A stretch of DNA of 64,000 bases from Marvania coccoides (Eukaryota > Chlorophyta > Trebouxiophyceae > Chlorellales > Chlorellaceae). The stretch's first letter is position 1, and each line of letters starts with the position of its first letter. Positions 63,904-64,000 of this stretch are shown here, one piece after another. The notes below the pieces were generated by a model. The model saw only the letters and a list, made by a program, of their open reading frames with translations, did no database searches and had not been told where the DNA came from. Position numbers and translations under genes: made by a program. Where the stretch lies: assembly GCA_963854735.1 (NCBI GenBank), contig OY978099.1, positions 2,046,001-2,110,000 of the forward strand, in the 5' to 3' direction.

Positions 63904-64000
63904 TGTTACAGTGTGGACAGCATGCGCAGCATGTACGAGGATCTTACTTAGAAAGGCCTCATCACCCGCACCCGACTGATTCCTCCTTAGTTCTTAATAT
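63904..64000 (+). repeat. Family B LTR, cut by window end
   Basis: First 97 bp of the 125-bp LTR (TGTTACAGTGTGG onward), matching the B-1 LTR by eye. The preceding five bases are AACCA, which should recur after the far LTR if the element is intact. Confidence 0.9.

Overview
The window looks like repeat-rich nuclear DNA from a eukaryote. I infer a green-lineage alga, possibly a scale-bearing prasinophyte, but cannot prove it. The support is GT-AG introns of 70-97 nt in two host genes, chromodomain Ty3/gypsy elements, an endonuclease-type LINE, a STELLO/DUF288-like protein, and a short CCCTAAA run near 63,112. No bacterial operon, rRNA, tRNA or CRISPR array was seen.

Five host genes were recognised, all on the minus strand. 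They are a STELLO-like glycosyltransferase cut by the left edge (1-556), a two-exon GT47/exostosin (19,752-20,907), a single-exon FkbM methyltransferase (53,391-54,455), a frame-broken JmjC oxygenase (58,564-59,800), and a GT8-like transferase with a C-terminal methyltransferase-like domain (60,512-61,960). Four of the five are probable type II membrane, Golgi-type glycan enzymes.

Most of 2.5-46.2 kb is nested retrotransposons. Family A is a chromodomain Ty3/gypsy element with LTRs of about 294 bp. Its pol occurs in two long copies, A-1 (10,744-17,820) and A-2 (21,899-38,080). Both are cut at the same junction to a LINE reverse-transcriptase fragment, so they are products of one segmental duplication. 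A-1 was later hit by a gag-only derivative of family A (12,666-15,977, target duplication TGGTC) and by a LINE 3' end. A-2 was hit by a full family B element (22,960-30,750, ATGGC), a second gag-only element (32,733-36,047, TAGCG) and a one-LTR family B fragment (36,487-37,886, GGCCGT). A third gag-only copy (5,116-10,743) carries a deleted family B element (6,678-9,347, GGGCG). Family B has a 125-bp LTR, an extra ORF before gag, and a pol that ends in a chromodomain. A LINE family with a (TATG)n tail is scattered through the window.

From 38.8 to 40.6 kb lies an inverted copy of 18.6-20.46 kb, including the 3' part of the GT47 gene with a nonsense mutation. From 46.5 to 53.2 kb lies a candidate CACTA-like DNA transposon. 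It has CACTG termini, arrays of AGGCTTA subterminal repeats and a broken TNP2-like transposase. Three roughly 70-bp hairpin repeats sit inside it. The last 10 kb holds host genes, further transposon debris, short tandem duplications and the start of another family B LTR at 63,904.
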